DNA of 64,000 nucleotides from Solea solea (Eukaryota > Chordata > Actinopteri > Pleuronectiformes > Soleidae). Below the pieces are notes generated by a model, which did not search any database, had not been told where the DNA came from, and saw only the letters and a list, made by a program, of their open reading frames with translations. Of this stretch, positions 1 to 11,300 are shown in pieces. The stretch covers positions 12,012,606 through 12,076,605 of the forward strand of contig NC_081151.1 of the NCBI RefSeq assembly GCF_958295425.1, written 5' to 3'. Every line of letters begins with the position of its first letter. Position 1 is the first letter of the stretch. The position numbers and the translations under genes are program-made.

Positions 1-965
1 GTTTAATAAATGATGCAGTGACAATAAGTGGCACATTTCCTTGCTCCTTTGCAGATTTCATTATGGGCTTAAATTCTTCCATAAAGGCCTCACTTATAGA
101 TCCCATTCCACTGTGAAGGATTTCATCAGCCCTCTGTATCAAACCAGATAAATTGAATTGCCTTTGGCATTTTCAGGTGATGCATGACTTCTCTTGTATT
201 TCTGTCTCTTTTTAACCTCTGAAAACCGCTGTCTGTCAGTCAACATTTACTCTGTTGCAGACATAAAAAAATAGCTAATTCACTTATGTGCACTAGTTAA
301 TCAGTTCATGACAATCTTTGCTTTTTTTGACAAACCAGTGTTTCAAGAGTTTCATAACGGAATATGAATCTATTTTTAAAAAAAAAGAAAAAAAAAAGGT
401 GTCCCTTTGTTTGTGTGGATCCCCGAATCCCTGTTCCAAATCAAAGTGAAAATAAATTAGAATCCAACTGTGTGAAGCATATTAATGAATTTTATGAACT
501 TGCTTGTCATAAACAGCTTATTTGCATAAGCTTAAGTCTCTGTATCTTCACACTTGACGGAAAACAATATTTATTACTTGAAGATGTTTGTTTTTTTTAG
601 ATTTTTTTCACCCTAAAGTTGAGATGGAATACACCAAGTAAGTTTCCGATAGTTTGCTGTCTTCCATTATACAGACCTTTCAACTGTTCATATTAAATTG
701 TGTTTGCTCAGATGCCACTTGATCTGTTGAGGTCCATTTCAATTAATGGTATGGGCAGGATTTTTAGCATTACTGATCACTAATTCCACAGAAACCTTTC
801 AGCATACAGTAAATCAAGTAAATTGAGAAATAACTACAACTTATTTCACTTGTTTACAGCATCACAATTAAATCTGTAGTGTAGGCTTTGACCAATCAGG
901 GAGAGTGGGCACTGTTCAACTGCATAGTGGTCCCTTCTGGCGCTAGTGATTGAGACCATTAACTA
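1..965. other. AT-rich non-coding DNA
   Basis: No credible exon, RNA gene or mobile element is visible. The longest open frame here (364-600, plus) begins with a lysine run encoded by an A-tract and looks like chance. Confidence 0.6.
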
Positions 966-1034
966 TGTATACAAATCTACATATATCTATCTATATATAT
1001 ATATATATATATATAACAAATAAATAAATACATT
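966..1034. repeat. (TA)n microsatellite with (TAAA)n edge
   Basis: A run of TA dinucleotides at about 992-1014 is followed by a short TAAA repeat. It is a simple-sequence tract with no coding content. Confidence 0.9.
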
Positions 1035-1712
1035 TAAAGAAAGGGTAACACTTGTGTGTCTCTGAAAGATTGTGTCTCACTGTGTTGTAATGTGTGACTT
1101 TAAAAACTCCTGGTAATTTAATAGGCACCAAGCAACATGACATTCAATCTGCAGCAGCACCTCACATATTGTATTCTTATGATGTCATCATGTTGTTTAA
1201 AACATTTTTTACTGTATATTAGTATTTTAAATTATTTTTAAAAAAAATACATGATATTGTAAGTATGTTGATACAACATATGAAGGCATTTTCATTTCAT
1301 CATCTCAATGAAATACAAATTACATAATAATATTTTGTATTTCAAATGTGTATTTTAAACACATGTATCAGAAACACTGCCAATCACTGATACAGAGTAT
1401 ACATGTTCAGAATGCAGGACAGATGCTGATAGTCATTTTATTATGAATGAAACCACAGCCATGTTCGAGCATGTGGTAATCCAAAGTGGCTGTCTGGGGA
1501 CAGGGGACGCAGAAAGTATGACACATGGCCTAATTTATTGATGTATGGAAATCTTCTCGCAGGCCTGTGAGTGGAACCATCTTACATGATAAATAATGAG
1601 GAAGGCATGGTGGCCGCCAGTCTGACTGGAGTACCGGCCATTTAATGATTCTCCTGCTTGTTGTAAAAAAAAAGATTTGATCACATTTAAAAGGAAATGG
1701 ATAATCACCCTG
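1035..1712. other. Non-coding DNA
   Basis: No recognisable feature. The open frames at 1530-1888 on both strands are read through the adjoining SINE fragment. Confidence 0.6.
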
Positions 1713-1960
1713 CATCCATCCATCCGTTGTCTACTGCTTATCCCCACATGAGGGTTGTGGCAATCCCAGCAAACATAGGGCAAAAGGCAAGGTACACCTT
1801 GTACAGGTCGCCAGTCCATCACAGGGCCAACATGCAGAGACAAACAACCACTGCACTCACACCTATCGTCTGTTTAGTGTCCTATTGACATCTGAATGTT
1901 TTCGGATTGTTAGAAGCTGGAGTACCTGGAGAAAAACATAATTTTGGTTCTGAAATGTGT
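1713..1960 (-). mobile_element. Fragment of tRNA-type teleost SINE (reverse orientation)
   Basis: The plus strand reads the tail of a dispersed fish repeat backwards: CATCCATCC, then a segment with the wording CAGTCCATCACAGGGCCAAC, then 'agagacaaacaacc' and 'cactcacacctat'. The same blocks occur at 28.7, 35.7, 44.2 and 55.2 kb in this window. The tRNA-like head present at 35.55 kb is missing, so this copy is 5' truncated. Confidence 0.75.
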
Positions 1961-3327
1961 ATGTTGTGGTTTGCAGAAATCTGCAAATGCAACATAATAT
2001 GATGCTACAGTTACAGCAGCACAAGTCTAAAAGAACACACTTGTTGTAATATTGCTGCATGTCTGCAGATATTAATGTACAACCACGCTCTAAATAAACA
2101 ACCGCGAGCAGTTCAGACAGCTGTGAGTGAGAAAAAACTAAGCTGTGCGCGCTGTGCAACAACCCCGCACTGCTTCTGCTTTACCCACGCTTTGGTGACA
2201 CACTCGCTCGCAAGTGAAGTCTGCTCTCGAAGTTGAAATCTGCTCCCTGGTCGATCATGACTTTTGAGAGTTTGGGGGTAGAGATCAAGGAGGGCACCAG
2301 CCCTCTTATGATTGGTCACTTTCAGTGTGATCACACCCACAGGGAACATCTTGTATTTAATTGACAGCTATCACTAGAAGAAGTCTGCAGCGGAGAGGAA
2401 TGTTAGCCTGAAGCAAAGATTTGCAATGCTAATAAAATGGCTCTGACTCCAAATAAACAATCGCACAGACGAGAAAATATTGACAGTATATATTTGATGT
2501 TTTGCTTGTGTTGCTGTAAATCCCAGAGTTGGATGAACAACTTTGTTCGAAAACAGCTGGATGGCAATCTGATCTGTGCATATATTAATCTTATAATGTC
2601 ACATCTCATCAAATACCAGATCTTGTGTTTCTGCTATGGCCTGATTATCACAGTCCTGGAAAGTGCTTGAAAAAAGACCTTTAATTTAAAACATAAGTCA
2701 TGTTGTCAGTGGAGATTGTCAGTCATCCACGTAATAGATTTCTTTTTCACCCATACAGTCTGTGTCATCTGTAAATAATTATATATAAAATAAGCTGGTA
2801 GGATTGTATAAGACTAGACATATTTTCAGGAGACAGCACCCGTCAAATCTGTAAAATGTTTCAAATACCACATTATTATGAAATGAAATGTCTTAAAAAT
2901 ACAGGAGAAAAAAACAGTTCATGACAGCCTGGATATGTTCAGCAACACTTAACTTTTAAAATGTCTGACTGAAGGACACTCTGAAGCAGATTCACTTTGA
3001 TTTTGGCAGGTGGAAAAAGGGGAAATAAAGAGCAAAGCAAGACACAAGGCATTTCATTTATCACCTGCAGGCAGAGCCTTATCTCAGTGCTGCCTTTTGG
3101 CCTTATTGTGGTTCACCTCAATCCAGAATACAAGCAGGTGCTTATCCACAGTGGGGATATCATGCAGTGATATCTGAAGCTCTTTTCCAACTGGATTCAA
3201 GTGAGAAATTCTGAATGACAGCATGATGTAGGGTCACTTTACAGCAAGATAAAAAAAAAAATCGGATTTTTGCCTTTGAGAGTTTCAAGAGTTAGTCTCA
3301 TAAGAGCTTTGGTAATGGTAATCTCCA
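1961..3327. other. Non-coding; possible dispersed repeat at 2090-2400
   Basis: The 2090-2400 segment is richer in C and G than its surroundings and has the compact look of a non-autonomous transposon body, but I could not identify terminal repeats. The rest shows no feature. Confidence 0.4.
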
Positions 3328-3410
3328 TATATATATATATATATACACTGTATATGTGTATGTGTATATGTACATATATATATATATATATATATACATA
3401 TATATGCATT
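3328..3410. repeat. Compound (TA)n/(TG)n microsatellite
   Basis: TA runs at 3329-3346 and 3374-3406 bracket a TGTATG-rich core. The open frames on both strands here read Y-I and similar dipeptide repeats, which is diagnostic of simple sequence. Confidence 0.9.
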
Positions 3411-5379
3411 TTTAAAATTTTTAAAATAACATTTAAATATCCATATAAAGAAAATTGAAAATGGAATAACATAAGATGTTAAAGGTTTTAATGAAACAAT
3501 ACAAAGTTGGTTGGTTATTCTGAATCAGACCTTAAACTTCTTAAGTGTATACATTACAGCACATGCAATACTTAGCATTTACTTAAATTGTTGCAGATAA
3601 AATAAGAGAAGATATGGCACTTAAATATTTTTAATTTAATTTTGTGCTGTGTTTTCCACTTGCCCCCAACATGCCTGTGCACAATAATGGGTAGTATATT
3701 CAATTTCTGCCAGTGAACCCTGCTATATGTTATGTACTGCACCTATACATTTGTGTATCCATGCTTTAGTCTCCGTTCTGCTTTTTTTTGGACTAAAACA
3801 AAGAATTTTAACGCTGCTTCTTATTTAAATATTAACCCCTTCAGGCACCCTGCATTCCCTGACATCTTCACTAAAACAAGCAACAGGAGGCAAATCCACT
3901 GTCCATCACTGCTGTTTGTTTTACACCTCAGTGCTCCACAAATCACACCGAGTCATATTCACTACATGTATCCTGTATTTACATGTTCAAGGCCTCCCCA
4001 CTCAGAGATCAAGGGCTAGCCTTGATATGCCTGACCTTGTTTAGTGGTGTCAGTCACTGGATATGAGTGGAGGCAAAGGGTTTTCCAGTGATTGGATACA
4101 GGGGAATGTGCGGGAGATCTCGAAGGTGTGGGTTTAGATAAAAACTGTTTGTTAGAAAAGGTGTGTGCTGGCAGACCTTGCATTTGTTATTCCCCTTCCT
4201 TCGAATATTCTGCCAATACTGAATTATTCAAATGCATCAGCATGTTTGAAATTGGCTTAAAATATACTCTCCTTTAGCCAAAGAAAAAGAAAAGAAAAAA
4301 AATGTGGTTTTGTGGTTAAAAATAATCACTTAAACTTGGATGAACTCCCCTATGCTCTAAACAGTAAGGATGACACTTTTTTTCTAAAATGGTTACATTT
4401 GGTGAAACATATAAAACATAAAAGTGCTTAAATGTGTGGGCATGCATTTTAAGATCCAAGCCCCACTGGGGATTGATGTGTTGCAAATGAGGCTTGAAGG
4501 AAAGTTGTAATTAAACCATAAAACAGTTAGTGGAACAATAAAGCACACGTATAATTATATGGATAACAAATTGCTACAATAGCCACCCCGTTTAATGAGA
4601 GTGGACAAGGAGGTATCTTAACTCAACATGCTGTGGGCGGCATTAGGCAGCAGTTTCTAACTAGTTCCTGTTATTGTTGGTTGTTCCACACGTTTTTACA
4701 TCTTCAGCTTAAAGAAATTGTATTTGCAATGAACAGCACCACACGATGCATGATCTCAAAGCACCTTACAGAGTAAAGCTGAGGCCTTGTAGTCTACTCC
4801 AATGCACTTTGCCTATATCATCAGCCCATTCTGCTGTTTATAGTTTTTTTTAACACGTATCTTTTTATGCCAGTTTCACCTGCCTTTGATCACTGCACAG
4901 GCAGATTGTGATGGATCACAAGCAGCAGCATGGATATTCTGCCAGAAATGCACATTTTCTAGCCAGAATTAAATTACAAGAGAGACTCATCTTTAAATTC
5001 CATCCCATCTGTTACAGTTTCTATTTCATTTGCATTGATTCATGCAGGACATCAGTCACGATCCAATCAAAGTCACTCACACCAAGAATAACGCCTTTCT
5101 TATTCATTTGTTGCTTTACCAATGCTGCCTCACACTGCTGCCACTGGCAAAGCTCGGCCACCACCACCACTGCCTCCACATTTCTAGATCAGAGTCTATC
5201 AGGCCGGTTTGACAATATATGGTCCAATGTCTTGCTTGGGCTCACTCTGGTATTGAGTTTTCTGCATTGCACTCCTTGACCTAGCTTGCTGCCTTTGCAA
5301 TTCTTTGCAAATCTAACTATTTCAGTTTGTTGCAATAAATGCTTTAATTATAATAAGCATCCCTGACTGAACAAAACTT
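3411..5379. other. Non-coding DNA
   Basis: No supported feature. A 123-codon frame at 4908-5279 (plus) has an unremarkable composition, no domain and no splice context, and is best treated as chance. Confidence 0.55.
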
Positions 5380-5433
5380 GTCCTGCAAATATTGTGAAAT
5401 ATTTGTGAAAATATTGTGAAATATTTGCAGGAC
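5380..5433. repeat. Short inverted repeat with 14-bp perfect arms
   Basis: GTCCTGCAAATATT at 5380-5393 is matched by its exact reverse complement at 5420-5433. The 26-bp loop is itself made of TGTGAAATATT-like repeats. It may be a small foldback remnant. Confidence 0.6.
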
Positions 5434-5464
5434 CTATGGGGCTATGGCTTCATACAGTAATGGA

Positions 5465-5737
5465 AAATGCTCTATATTTATAGAGTACTTTTCTTGTCTT
5501 GATGACTAGTCGAAGCTGCTTTACACAACAGTTTTGCCATTCACCCATTGACTCAGTGGATCTATGTGCAGCACATCTTTCATACCCCCTTCACATGCTA
5601 CCAGCACAACCGCCAGGAGCAACGTTGGGTTAAAGTGTCTTGCCTAAGCACACATTGACAGGTAGACGTGCGGAGCCAGGTGTTGAACCCACAATATTCC
5701 AGTTGACTCTCTCTACCACTGAGTCCCAGTAGTATTT
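5465..5737 (-). mobile_element. tRNA-derived SINE, minus orientation
   Basis: Read on the minus strand, the head contains a Pol III A-box-like CTCAGTGGTAGAGAG near 5730-5716 and a B-box-like GTGGGTTCAACACC near 5693-5680. A body follows with wording typical of a common fish SINE (shortfalls such as CACTTTAACCC and GTGTAAAGCAGC). The tail is near 5480. It is not the same family as the copies at 35.5 and 28.7 kb; a tail fragment of this type recurs at 22.0 kb. Confidence 0.7.
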
Positions 5738-7129
5738 AGTTAAGTTTTTGGAGTACATAAAATGTATTAGGATTTTCAAAGGCAAATCTCTATTTAAAAC
5801 ATGGCAGGAGCACCACAGCGACTCTGTTTCAGTTCGATTATGATCTATAAAAATGTTAAAGATAGTCAGATGAGTAAAGTAGTAAAATAACATTTAGTAG
5901 TTTTGAATCAAGAATACAGTTTGAATTTAATTACGATTGCACAACAAGGAGAGGGATAAAACATTTTTAATTAGATTGTCTGAGTCATGAGCCAGTGGGA
6001 GTTGAGCTAAAATCACATCAGTGGGTGTTGCCAAAACATTACCCAGCAAACATTAGTTTAATCATGTATAATGCAGTTTTCAATGTAATGACTATTACCT
6101 ATGTAAACAAGATGAATAGGCAGAAGCTCTTGTCTCCCATAAATGGCAGCATCAATGACTCTACCTCATCACCAACATCATCATCATCATCAAGTGTATG
6201 TACACTTTCAAATATAGCACAGACTGTGCCTGTTGAGTGCATGAGTGTGAACCCACTTTGAATTATAGGACGAGGCCACTGCTATTATCAGCCACTTCAA
6301 GAGTGGTAGACTTGCTATGATGTTGCATAAAGGCTGTTAGTGCTATCACTGTGGGTTTCAGGACAACTATAGGAACTATTTTTTGGCTATGCACAAGTAA
6401 GGAGGCTTTTATTTTAACAAAGTGATTATTTTATATGGTCTGCACTTTCATACTTTTTCATTTTAAATTAAATCATCTTTCTTGTTGCAATGTAGCCTCC
6501 TTGACAGAAATGAGGGCTGCTTTGTGTGTGTGTGTATTTTTAGACCTAGTAATGATGAACAGTGGAATCTTTCTCTCTGTGTTATGAGGCGTCATTCTTT
6601 TTCATTTATTATATCAATTAAACAAATTCCATGTAGTTGTGATTGTGAAATTGTGAAAGTAATGAGCTGTGAAGTACATCACTCAACCAATGCCACTACC
6701 ATATAAGAACATAAGACTGAAACTCGGATGATAACGTCAACACTGCTCAATGTCAAACACATCATGTCATCAAAATGTTTTTTATTCAATATCTAAAAGA
6801 AGTTTTGTATCATACATTTATACAGAAGGATAAATATCAGAATGTTAAACATTACTTACAATACATTACTTAAGCTGTGTCTGAACAGTAAGTCATCGTC
6901 GTAGATTTTGGTGAGCAGCGTGGTCTGAGATGGTGCCACCAGTCCAGTTGTGTGGCACCCTGGTATCTCAAAGAGAACCTTGAAAGGCTTCTAGTTTGTG
7001 TCTTACCCTAAGTGATGGATGTTAATATTGAACCCCAGGTCTGATTATAAGAATATATGAGTAATTAAACTTGGCTGAAGATTACAAATTTCTCTCACAT
7101 ATCCTATAATGCTATTCCCTTGCTTTATA
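5738..7129. other. Non-coding DNA
   Basis: AT-rich DNA with a short (TCA)n run near 6165-6193. No gene or element recognised. Confidence 0.55.
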
Positions 7130-8345
7130 CATACCAGAGAGGCTTCTTCAGTTCTGGGGAAACCTGTCTGGAGAGTCGTTCAGCCCTCTGACCCAGTTTC
7201 AGGTTGAGTCAAGGTGTGAAAGAGGGTTGTTCTCATCACCTGACAGACTGTGTTGGACTTCACTATTCTGTGTGTGACTGTTGATCCTTTTAGAAAGGGA
7301 GCTCAGTTCAGTATGGCCGGTGGCTGATAGTCTTAGTCCACCTCCTCTGTTGTCTTGCTTCACTCCTCTTTCAAACCATCTGTCTTCCCAAACCAGAATG
7401 TAAAACATTCTCATCCACAAAGAAGTGTCCCTTGTCCTGCAGATGTAGGTGGACAACGGAGTCCTGTCTACAGCCAGGCTGGCTCTTGTCTGCTCTTATG
7501 CAGTGGTTGTTTGGTTTCCCCAATGTGCAGGCCAAGACACTCCTCATTAGATTGCACCGCATAAACCACATCGCTCTGTTTGTGTCTAGGGATTTCGTCC
7601 TGAGGGTAAACAAGTTTCTGTCTTAAGGTGTTTCATAGTTTGAAATGTACCGGATGTACACCGGATGTGGTGTTTGTTGAAGATCCTCCTGAGTTTCTCA
7701 GACAGCAGTATGTGGAATAACAATGTTGTCCCACCTATTGCTTTTCAGGATTCAAGAAGCTTTATTGTCAATTCTGCCAACATGCCATGGACATACGGTG
7801 AATCGAAAAGGCATTTCACCCTGAATAGAAAGTTTCTTCCTTGTCAGATTTTCTCCTTTTGGAGGTTTTGATGAAGGCCCAGTTTGGATCACCATAGTTT
7901 TGAGTGCTCCCCTGATGTTTTGCTGTCTCCTATGTCTTTCCCTCCTTTGTTGTGGGTATGATAGTTGTCCAGGGGTGCAAAGTTCTGACACTGAGTTGTG
8001 TCGGTTGTATTGTTGTATTGTTGTATTGGTTTGTGTGGGTCGGTTCCCTGTATATTTCCACCTTGAGGTTTCTCTCTTGTGCACAGCACAATCCAAGAAG
8101 GCCGTGGTGTTGCTTTTGACATCCGCACGGGTGAATTTGGTGTTCCTGTCTGTGCTGTTGATGTGGTCCATAAAGGATCCCAGCTCCTGTGTTCAGATCT
8201 TGACCCAGATGTCATCCACATATCTGAAACAGTGGCTAGCTGCAGTTCAAGAGTACGAGACAACATATTCACTCTAAAATCCTTCTCCTGACCTACAAAG
8301 CCGATGGAGGTATTGGAGGACAGGGTTAATGTGGTCACATGCAGA
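7130..8345 (-). mobile_element. Degenerate Penelope-like retroelement (RT plus GIY-YIG endonuclease)
   Basis: Reading the minus strand from 8345 down, broken frames recover parts of a Penelope-like element in the right order. The reverse transcriptase catalytic tetrad YVDD lies at 8222-8211, followed by a stop five codons on and then 'MDHINSTDRNTKFT' and 'FLDCAVH'. An arginine-rich linker comes next. The endonuclease half shows NIVIPH (about 7733) and GLHIGETKQPL (about 7540, equivalent to the GIY-YIG core). 'DSVVHLHLQDKGH' and 'EDRWFERGVK' follow (about 7460-7350). Many stops and frameshifts mean it is dead. Penelope-like elements normally carry RT followed by GIY-YIG, so what is left is the 3' half. 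A short unrelated insertion interrupts it at 7745-7835. Confidence 0.85.
7745..7835. mobile_element. Short dispersed-repeat insertion inside the Penelope-like element
   Basis: The segment around GATTCAAGAAGCTTTATTGT does not fit the Penelope reading and splits the linker from the NIVIPH block. Its wording resembles a common short fish repeat containing 'tcaagatactttattgtc'. Exact ends and class are not resolved. Confidence 0.4.
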
Positions 8346-11300
8346 AACAGGTGTAGGGCAGTGTGCAGCAGAGTTGTGTTGTTGAATGTGTTGTAGTTAA
8401 TTATCCGGGGGTAATGACAGTTAACCCAACATTGTACTCTGTAACACTATTGCTCACAGTGTTTCCTAATATTTTGTGTCAACAACTGCTGCAGTGAGCT
8501 ACGGTGAAACATCAATCTATAACGGTAGATAAATGCATAATGAACTAATAACACAATGTCAGAGTTGTAATCATGTTTATATAAATGTGAAATGACACTA
8601 TGTAATTCTATTTACTCATTCATTAATTATTAGTTTTGATTTATTTTTCTTTATTCTCAAGACATAATGGATCCGTTATCATTTTGATACCCTTCACAGC
8701 TTTTGGCAAACAAATGCAAATTAATTGCATAATGTACTGAACTGAAACAAATTGTATCACTCAGTGGAACGGGGGCTTTATGTCATCGCAAGGTTTGTCT
8801 GAAATAGTGGTTGATTTCACTTTGTGAGGCAGAGATGTGAGCTGTGATCAAGGCAATTGAGGTGCGTTAATCCATAGCCATTGCTGAGTTAGGGCTGCAA
8901 TGATCTCTGCCAAATGTGACGTTTGTGTGTGTGATTCCTCAGCCGACTCCGTTAGCTTTGCTGTTAGCTGTTAGCTTCGGTGGAGCAAGCACTCGAGCTT
9001 GACAGCTGAGTTTGCATATTTATGTTACTTTACATTTACGGTGTAGAACAAGAAATACTTTCACATACTGCTTTTCCGATGCTTTGGTGTCCTTTGCTCA
9101 ACAGAAGAAAAGTAATGTTCTCTCTGCTGTGACACAAACTGTCCTGAGCAGACAATCAGAAGGCATGAATGCAGAGCAAGCTGCACTCCAGACTCACCAC
9201 AACTTGGTCATTACTTCAGTCTGAATAGGCTGTGTTTTGAACTCACATGGGAAAGGTTACCTGATTAGTCAGCCCTTTGAACAGGAGATGTTTAGGTGAC
9301 TCTTCATGTAGTTGTTAGCCTTTATCCATCTCTCTTCACAGAGAGCAGAATTTGTCAAAACATAAAAAATGTATTTTTCTCAGCAGAACTTCTTGTATCC
9401 TTGAGAAAGTCTCTGCCTCCCCAAAGCTTCCCCTGCAAAACAGCCACAGGATACACCAGCAGTGTGGCTCTGCTGTAATAAAAACCTTACCGTGCCATAC
9501 GGCACAAGCAGACCCAGAGGAGACACATACAGGTCATCTCAGCAGGAGATATTGACAACATTAGAAACCCTCGTAAAATGCCCCCTACTAACAAACACGT
9601 TTGCTTCAGGTTCTATTATGACGACGCAACAGTTACCATTCACTGAGGGACTTCTTGTCTGTGGACAAATGTTGTCTGCTATCAAACACAACAGCAGTAG
9701 ACTCTATTTCCCCTGGGTGGATCCAACATCCAGCCATTTCATTATTTTGAGTTGGAGATTAGGTCACTCATGTTGGACAGGCTATCAGAACCATCCCCCA
9801 AGCTATTCTGCCTGGAGGGAAATGCTTGACATCCTGGCCGTGCACCATGCTGACCCTCCTCTACCTATACTCACCTTACACAGAGGATTATTTCGGCCTG
9901 TGGTTCGTCCAGGTTCCTAAAGCTTGTGTGCTTAAAGCACTGCCCAAGGCCATGAAAACCACTAGCAAGTGAGCTGTGATGCATGACTCTGTCTCAGCTG
10001 CCGATCATTGGCTGTAATGAAAATCCAAGGAGGGAAATAAAACAGGCCCATAGGTGTGGACAAATCAATGTATGCAGAGAAATGTGTCTATTTGCAGTTG
10101 CTACTCACCAGTTTAATAAAATGTTCTTTCAGCAGCAAATGACGCAGTATTTAAGTGCATTTAAACATTGGTGCCACTTCTTTAAAGCATTGAACATCTG
10201 TTTGCTCTTCTTGTAGAGCTGTATTCTCCACCGGGCAAACACAGGTTGAGTGATCATTTAAACGCTGCACAGCTAATATTGAGAGCTTCTCTGTTTATTA
10301 TCTCAGCTTTGGTGTTTAATTAATAAGCCAATTTGCCTGTTGGTATCGCTCGTCTGTCTCATTTTGAAGTCCCAATGCTTAACCAATCTAAGTGACTAAA
10401 GACATCATGTGACCATTAAGGCAGTCTATGGAGTGCTCATTATAAGACAAGGATATTGTCAACACAACCCAGTTTGCGTTGTACTTTTCTGCAAACCAAA
10501 TATGCATGAGCTTATGATTTTGGACCAAAATAACCTTATTTGCACATCAACATGACACTGTTAACTGCTTGTGGTGCTTTTGGCATTTTTGGGAAATTAG
10601 GGTGATGATCACAACTTCCTGATTTTGAGTGGTGGTGGGTTTAGGCAGTAAAAGCACCTGGTTGAGGTGAGGTAAACGCTAATATTTGTGTCTCAGTGTC
10701 AAAACACACTCAAATGCAATCACAAACTGTGGTCTGCCACTTGCAGGCACCTCCACTTCCATACGCCGATGTGAATAATTCCGAAAATAAACTTAAAAGT
10801 TCAACACAGACATGTGCATAAGTTATTTATAAGTGTCTTTATCATGGAAATTAAAGATTTCATGTGTAAAAATTATAAGAAGAAAGTTATAGTTTATAAG
10901 AAGAAATTGGATATACTACTCATAAGGTTTTCATAGCCTTAAACTAAGCTTTGCTTGTCAGAGGTCAGCCCATCTCGCACTGCCATGTTTGTGTGTTTTG
11001 TGTTTTGAAGAGAAAGTGTATTATTCAAAAGAAAAATGGATCTGTCTACACACACTTGAAGCATAAATCAACAGAGGAGATGAGGACACAGCAGAGAGAG
11101 AGTGGGATTATGGAGAGTGCAGAGAGTTATCAGAGCTACCATAGAACCTGGCACACTTGGGAAAGGAAGGGTTGAGCATAGGAGGTTTTTTAAAATTCTC
11201 CAGTCTCTTAGATTAGATTATTATACACAGGTCCTTTATCCCTGGTCTTATCTCAATCTTTCTTTGAAAGAAACCCCATAGAGTCACAGTCAGCTGGACA

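Noticed and set aside
4908..5279. 123-codon plus-strand frame
   Set aside because: No recognisable motif; hydrophobic patches are ordinary for AT-rich chance frames.
9462..9920. 152-codon plus-strand frame
   Set aside because: No domain, no Kozak or splice context and mixed composition; consistent with chance in 64 kb.
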